From JABSSA01 sp039984715 (GTDB taxonomy: Bacteria; Pseudomonadota; Alphaproteobacteria; Rhodobacterales; Rhodobacteraceae), in contig JBDWUA010000015.1 of the NCBI GenBank assembly GCA_039984715.1, positions 1 through 64,000 on the forward strand: a stretch of 64,000 bases of DNA, given 5' to 3'. This document shows positions 61,737-64,000 of the stretch, one piece after another. The translations under genes and the position numbers were made by a program. The notes beneath the pieces are model-generated. The model had not been told where the DNA came from, ran no database searches, and was given only the letters and a program-made list of their open reading frames with translations. Within the stretch, counting starts at the first letter, position 1. Every line of letters begins with the position of its first letter.

Positions 61737-62375
61737 TCAGGCGATTGCGGCTAACTTCTGTGGAGTAGTTTGCCCGCCAAAAGCTCGATCAAACCACAAT
61801 TGTGAAACCGCCAAAGAAACACCAGCCCGTCGCGCAACCCGTGCCTGTGCGTCAGGTTCAAAATGCCACAATCCAACACTGATCTTGTCACGGCCTTCAC
61901 CGCTTGTACCAAGAACGTCAGGCGAAGACCCGATCATTCGGTAAATGCGCACCATCCGCGCATCAAAGACGCCAACAAAGTGATGAATATCAAAGTTTTG
62001 CATGATTTCACCACCCGCCAACATCAAGGCTGCGGCTACATGGCTTCCTGCCCCTTGAGACAGACAAAAGCGTGTGCATTCCCAGATTGTCGGGCTTTTG
62101 ATAGGGCCACTCATCAAGTCGCCAAAGTGTTCGTTAACCATAGTGCGGCCAGTCGTTGGCAAAAACCGCATGGAACCACCGTGTGACCCATCAGCTTGTT
62201 CCCAAATCACATAAAGCGGATCAAGTTCGTCATATTGATCGACCTCCATTCCGTCACGATCAACGCTCACGTCCCACCCCAACCGTGTCTGAAACTGATC
62301 AGCCCGGTCGCGAAACATTGTATCGCGCAATTTCGGAAATTTGTGTAGGTCGTGGCCATAAACGTAACGCAGCAT
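61737..62375 (-). CDS. luxI: LuxI-type acyl-homoserine lactone synthase
   Basis: Makes N-acyl-homoserine lactone from SAM and acyl-ACP. 212 residues; conserved R, F, W, D, D and R residues of LuxI are in place (RDTMFRDRADQF and WD near 20-40, DELDPLYV near 49-56, MRFLPT near 70-75, ECTRF near 101-105). ATG 62375 follows AAGGAG. Downstream of luxR with a dyad in between. Confidence 0.94.
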   Translation of the reverse strand: MLRYVYGHDLHKFPKLRDTMFRDRADQFQTRLGWDVSVDRDGMEVDQYDELDPLYVIWEQADGSHGGSMRFLPTTGRTMVNEHFGDLMSGPIKSPTIWECTRFCLSQGAGSHVAAALMLAGGEIMQNFDIHHFVGVFDARMVRIYRMIGSSPDVLGTSGEGRDKISVGLWHFEPDAQARVARRAGVSLAVSQLWFDRAFGGQTTPQKLAAIA

Positions 62376-62406
62376 GAAGCTCTCCTTGTTCGCTCTGGGG
62401 CCTCCC

Positions 62407-62418
62407 GTACCCCGGTAC
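62407..62418. promoter_or_regulatory. Candidate lux-box-like dyad before luxI
   Basis: GTACC-cc-GGTAC is a perfect 12-bp dyad centred 37 bases before the luxI ATG. LuxR-type proteins bind dyads of about 18-20 bp, so this may be the core of such a site. Short for certainty. Confidence 0.35.
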
Positions 62419-62495
62419 AATCAAAGCTCTACAGCCATTAATGTTAACGAATTGGCACATGCCCGTGCTTCGATATCAAAGCGCCCGCAACAGTC

Positions 62496-63227
62496 TTATA
62501 CGACAATCAGGCCTCGGCTCATGGCACGTGCGACGGCGTGGGTCGTGTTCATCGCACCCAGTTTAAAGCGCGCGCTTTCGATATAGACGCGCAAAGTATG
62601 TTCCGATATTTCAAGGCTTTGCGCGACTTGCGCCCGATTGTACCCCATTGCAAGCATTGTCATGGCGTCCACTTCTCGTGGGCTCAAAGCTTGTGCTGCT
62701 TCTGGTTGACGATCCGGCTCAAAATCAAGCGCTTTTTCATTAAAATAGTGCGCAATTAAAATCAAATCGCGTCGATGAGAGTCTGTCCAGCCGCCCCATT
62801 CCGCGTCGCTGCACGTGTGATTTACTGTGAAAAGAGCGAATTGACCGTTAGGGCCTCGAATCGGAACCGAAAAGCCCTGATTGCCCAGTCCGTATTCCAT
62901 CGCCTCTTTCTGAAACGCCCGTGCTGCTTTTGACGACCAGTCGAGCCGTTTCCAATCCACCGGGTGAAATTGCTGGAAACACCCAACGATAACCGGGTCT
63001 ATCCGTAGATAGTTTTGTTCTAAATAGCGTTCGCGCCAATCGTCTGAATAAGTACCGCATCCGTATTGATCTCCCGCACTGTCGACCCAGTGATAGACCA
63101 CGTGGTCCACATTGTAGTGTTTTTGCAGTTGTTCTGTCGCCGCTTGCAAAGCCTCCAAGCCTTCAGCGCGTTCCAACTCCTCCAATATATTTTCCAGCCG
63201 AAGCACAGCCGTCTGAGCCAATTGCAT
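62496..63227 (-). CDS. luxR: LuxR-type autoinducer-binding regulator
   Basis: Quorum-sensing regulator of 243 residues. N-terminal autoinducer-binding domain (about 15-165) with conserved W, Y, D, P and W positions (VYHWVD, YLRIDPV, WKRLDW); C-terminal helix-turn-helix with LSPREVDAMTMLAMGY near 179-194. ATG 63227 lies 9 bases after AAGGAAA; a GTG 2 codons earlier has too short a spacing. The gene overlaps the small upstream ORF by about 65 bases. Confidence 0.92.
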   Translation of the reverse strand: MQLAQTAVLRLENILEELERAEGLEALQAATEQLQKHYNVDHVVYHWVDSAGDQYGCGTYSDDWRERYLEQNYLRIDPVIVGCFQQFHPVDWKRLDWSSKAARAFQKEAMEYGLGNQGFSVPIRGPNGQFALFTVNHTCSDAEWGGWTDSHRRDLILIAHYFNEKALDFEPDRQPEAAQALSPREVDAMTMLAMGYNRAQVAQSLEISEHTLRVYIESARFKLGAMNTTHAVARAMSRGLIVV

Positions 63228-63369
63228 GCTCACTTTCCTTTAGCGTAGCAATCTCGGCCATTGCGACAATCGACGTATCATCCAACTGTTCAGCCAGGGC
63301 AGGCATGTTGTTGTCACGCGCGAATGATTTCAGGTCCGAAAGTACGTCCAATATCCATTCTCTTCTCAT
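63163..63369 (-). CDS. Small protein (68 residues) overlapping luxR
   Basis: Begins MRREWILDVLSDLKSFARDN, helical, followed by MPALAEQLDDTSIVAMAEIA. GAGGTGAG lies 5 bases before the ATG, a very good RBS. Out of frame with luxR, whose start lies inside its last 22 codons, so luxR translation is probably coupled. Similar short proteins are known to me from luxR neighbourhoods of Roseobacters, without function. No domain named. Confidence 0.7.
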   Translation of the reverse strand: MRREWILDVLSDLKSFARDNNMPALAEQLDDTSIVAMAEIATLKESEHAIGSDGCASAGKYIGGVGTR

Positions 63370-63447
63370 GCAAACTCACCTCTAGATGGTTAATGATCGG
63401 TTAACACAACTATAACCTGTAAGACTTGTTTAAAGAAACCCGCGTAT

Positions 63448-63475
63448 TTCCCCTCCCCAGAAATGGTGAGGGGAA
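63448..63475 (-). terminator. Possible ccr terminator hairpin
   Basis: TTCCCCTC and GAGGGGAA form an 8-bp stem with a 12-base loop in the 215-base gap between ccr and the small ORF. No T-tract follows, so termination is uncertain. Confidence 0.35.
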
Positions 63476-63584
63476 GAATTACAACTTACTGAAAAGACTA
63501 AGGCGACGCTTCTGAATAGAATTTACGAAGCGCGATCCAAACGATTCGCATGCTGTTTCAAGGGGAATCATCGACGTCGGCACC

Positions 63585-64000
63585 TTAACGCCGAGCCTCC
63601 AAAACGTCCTCAAGAGTACGTAGCCCGGTTTTGGGGGCTTGAACCAGCACACTCATGTTGCCCGGCTTGTGTTCGTTTCGCAGCATCCTCATATGCGCTT
63701 CGGGTAGGTCGTTCCACAAGAACACCTCGGACATGCAAGGATCAAGACGACGTTCCACCATCAACTTGTTTGCAGCCGCCGCTTGTTTGAGATGCGCAAA
63801 ATGTGACCCCTGCAACCGTTTTTGGTGCATCCACATATATCGCACGTCGAATGTGAGGTTATACCCCGTGGTGCCCGCGCAGATCACGACCATGCCGCCT
63901 TTTTTCACAACAAAGGTCGACACCGGGAACGTACTTTCGCCCGGATGTTCGAACACCATATCGACATTCATGCCTTTTCCGGTGATGTCCCAGATCGCTT
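63585..64000 (-). CDS. ccr: Crotonyl-CoA carboxylase/reductase, C-terminal part
   Basis: 3' end of the gene; the start is beyond the window. About 138 codons are visible, with the reading open through 64000 (AIWDITGKG just before MNVDMVFEHPGESTFP). Key words FEHPGEST, GTTGYNLTFDVRYMWMH and the GNMSVLVQAPKTGLRTLED end mark Ccr, the reductive carboxylase of the ethylmalonyl-CoA pathway, which replaces the glyoxylate shunt in Rhodobacteraceae. Confidence 0.93.
   Translation of the reverse strand, partial: AIWDITGKGMNVDMVFEHPGESTFPVSTFVVKKGGMVVICAGTTGYNLTFDVRYMWMHQKRLQGSHFAHLKQAAAANKLMVERRLDPCMSEVFLWNDLPEAHMRMLRNEHKPGNMSVLVQAPKTGLRTLEDVLEARR

Noticed and set aside
1..64000. tRNA, rRNA, CRISPR, insertion sequences, transposases or phage blocks.
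   Set aside because: I looked in all gaps above 100 bases and found no T-loop/acceptor pairs, spaced repeats or transposase words.

Overview
The window looks like chromosomal DNA of a marine alphaproteobacterium of the Rhodobacteraceae (Roseobacter group). The evidence is the gene set: a Ccr-type crotonyl-CoA carboxylase/reductase, a glycerol ABC transporter of the glpVSTPQU type, DctBD next to a TRAP binding protein, a VPLPA-CTERM protein, a Hint-domain protein, DUF1150 beside Hsp20, TIGR01459 and TIGR02186 proteins, and a LuxI/LuxR pair. Genes are tightly packed, often with 4-base ATGA overlaps. I found no rRNA, tRNA, insertion sequence, CRISPR array or prophage block.

Layout. 1-3564 (minus): dctB, dctD and the start of a TRAP binding protein. 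3874-9884 (plus): glycerol transporter glpV-S-T-P-Q-U. 9965-11492: orphan BlaI/BlaR-like pair. 11569-14843: enolase-superfamily enzyme, KduD-like SDR, long KASIII-like enzyme. 14912-16082 (minus): ArsH plus a CII-like regulator. 16083-16464: structured non-coding DNA. 16465-19714: thymidine kinase, hydroxyacid dehydrogenase, CsaA, ProC, YbjN. 20034-25864: VPLPA-CTERM protein, UbiK, Lgt-MidA-PgeF operon, 47-residue ORF, Hint protein, Lrp. 26119-31593: TrxB, fused ATP sulfurylase/APS kinase, TPR protein, PhzF-like, DUF1150/Hsp20, DUF465. 31643-36077: PurEK, lipase-like, Nudix, EamA exporter, TPMT. 36338-38348: groESL with a perfect CIRCE. 38591-44927: DUF2161, non-coding hairpin region, inorganic pyrophosphatase, HAD phosphatase, MaoC hydratase, RibF-YcgN-threonine aldolase. 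44965-49504: FkbM, hydrolase/HCCA isomerase, Prs, M48 lipoprotein. 49618-52852: aminotransferase, Usp, NifU-like, TsaB-RimI. 52987-57669: BMP-type nucleoside ABC transporter. 57778-61694: TauE/SafE, TIGR02186, SDR, RecD-like helicase. 61737-64000 (minus): luxI, luxR, a small overlapping ORF and the 3' end of ccr.

How they work together. Two complete ABC importers (glycerol, nucleoside-like) and part of a TRAP importer supply carbon; both ABC operons carry a strong hairpin between the binding-protein gene and the first ATPase gene. Sulfate activation, purine, flavin, Fe-S, t6A and lipoprotein functions are housekeeping. Heat-shock control is visible twice: CIRCE on groESL and a sigma-32-type promoter on hsp20.

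The most unusual signals are non-coding or regulatory: three dispersed copies of one hairpin element with compensatory base changes (14851, 36162, 48338); a DctD lacking the GAFTGA sigma-54 contact loop, with a DctD-type palindrome upstream of dctP; a BlaI/BlaR-like pair without sensor domain or beta-lactamase and with a near-perfect operator dyad; and structured non-coding regions at 16.1-16.4 kb and 39.5-39.85 kb.
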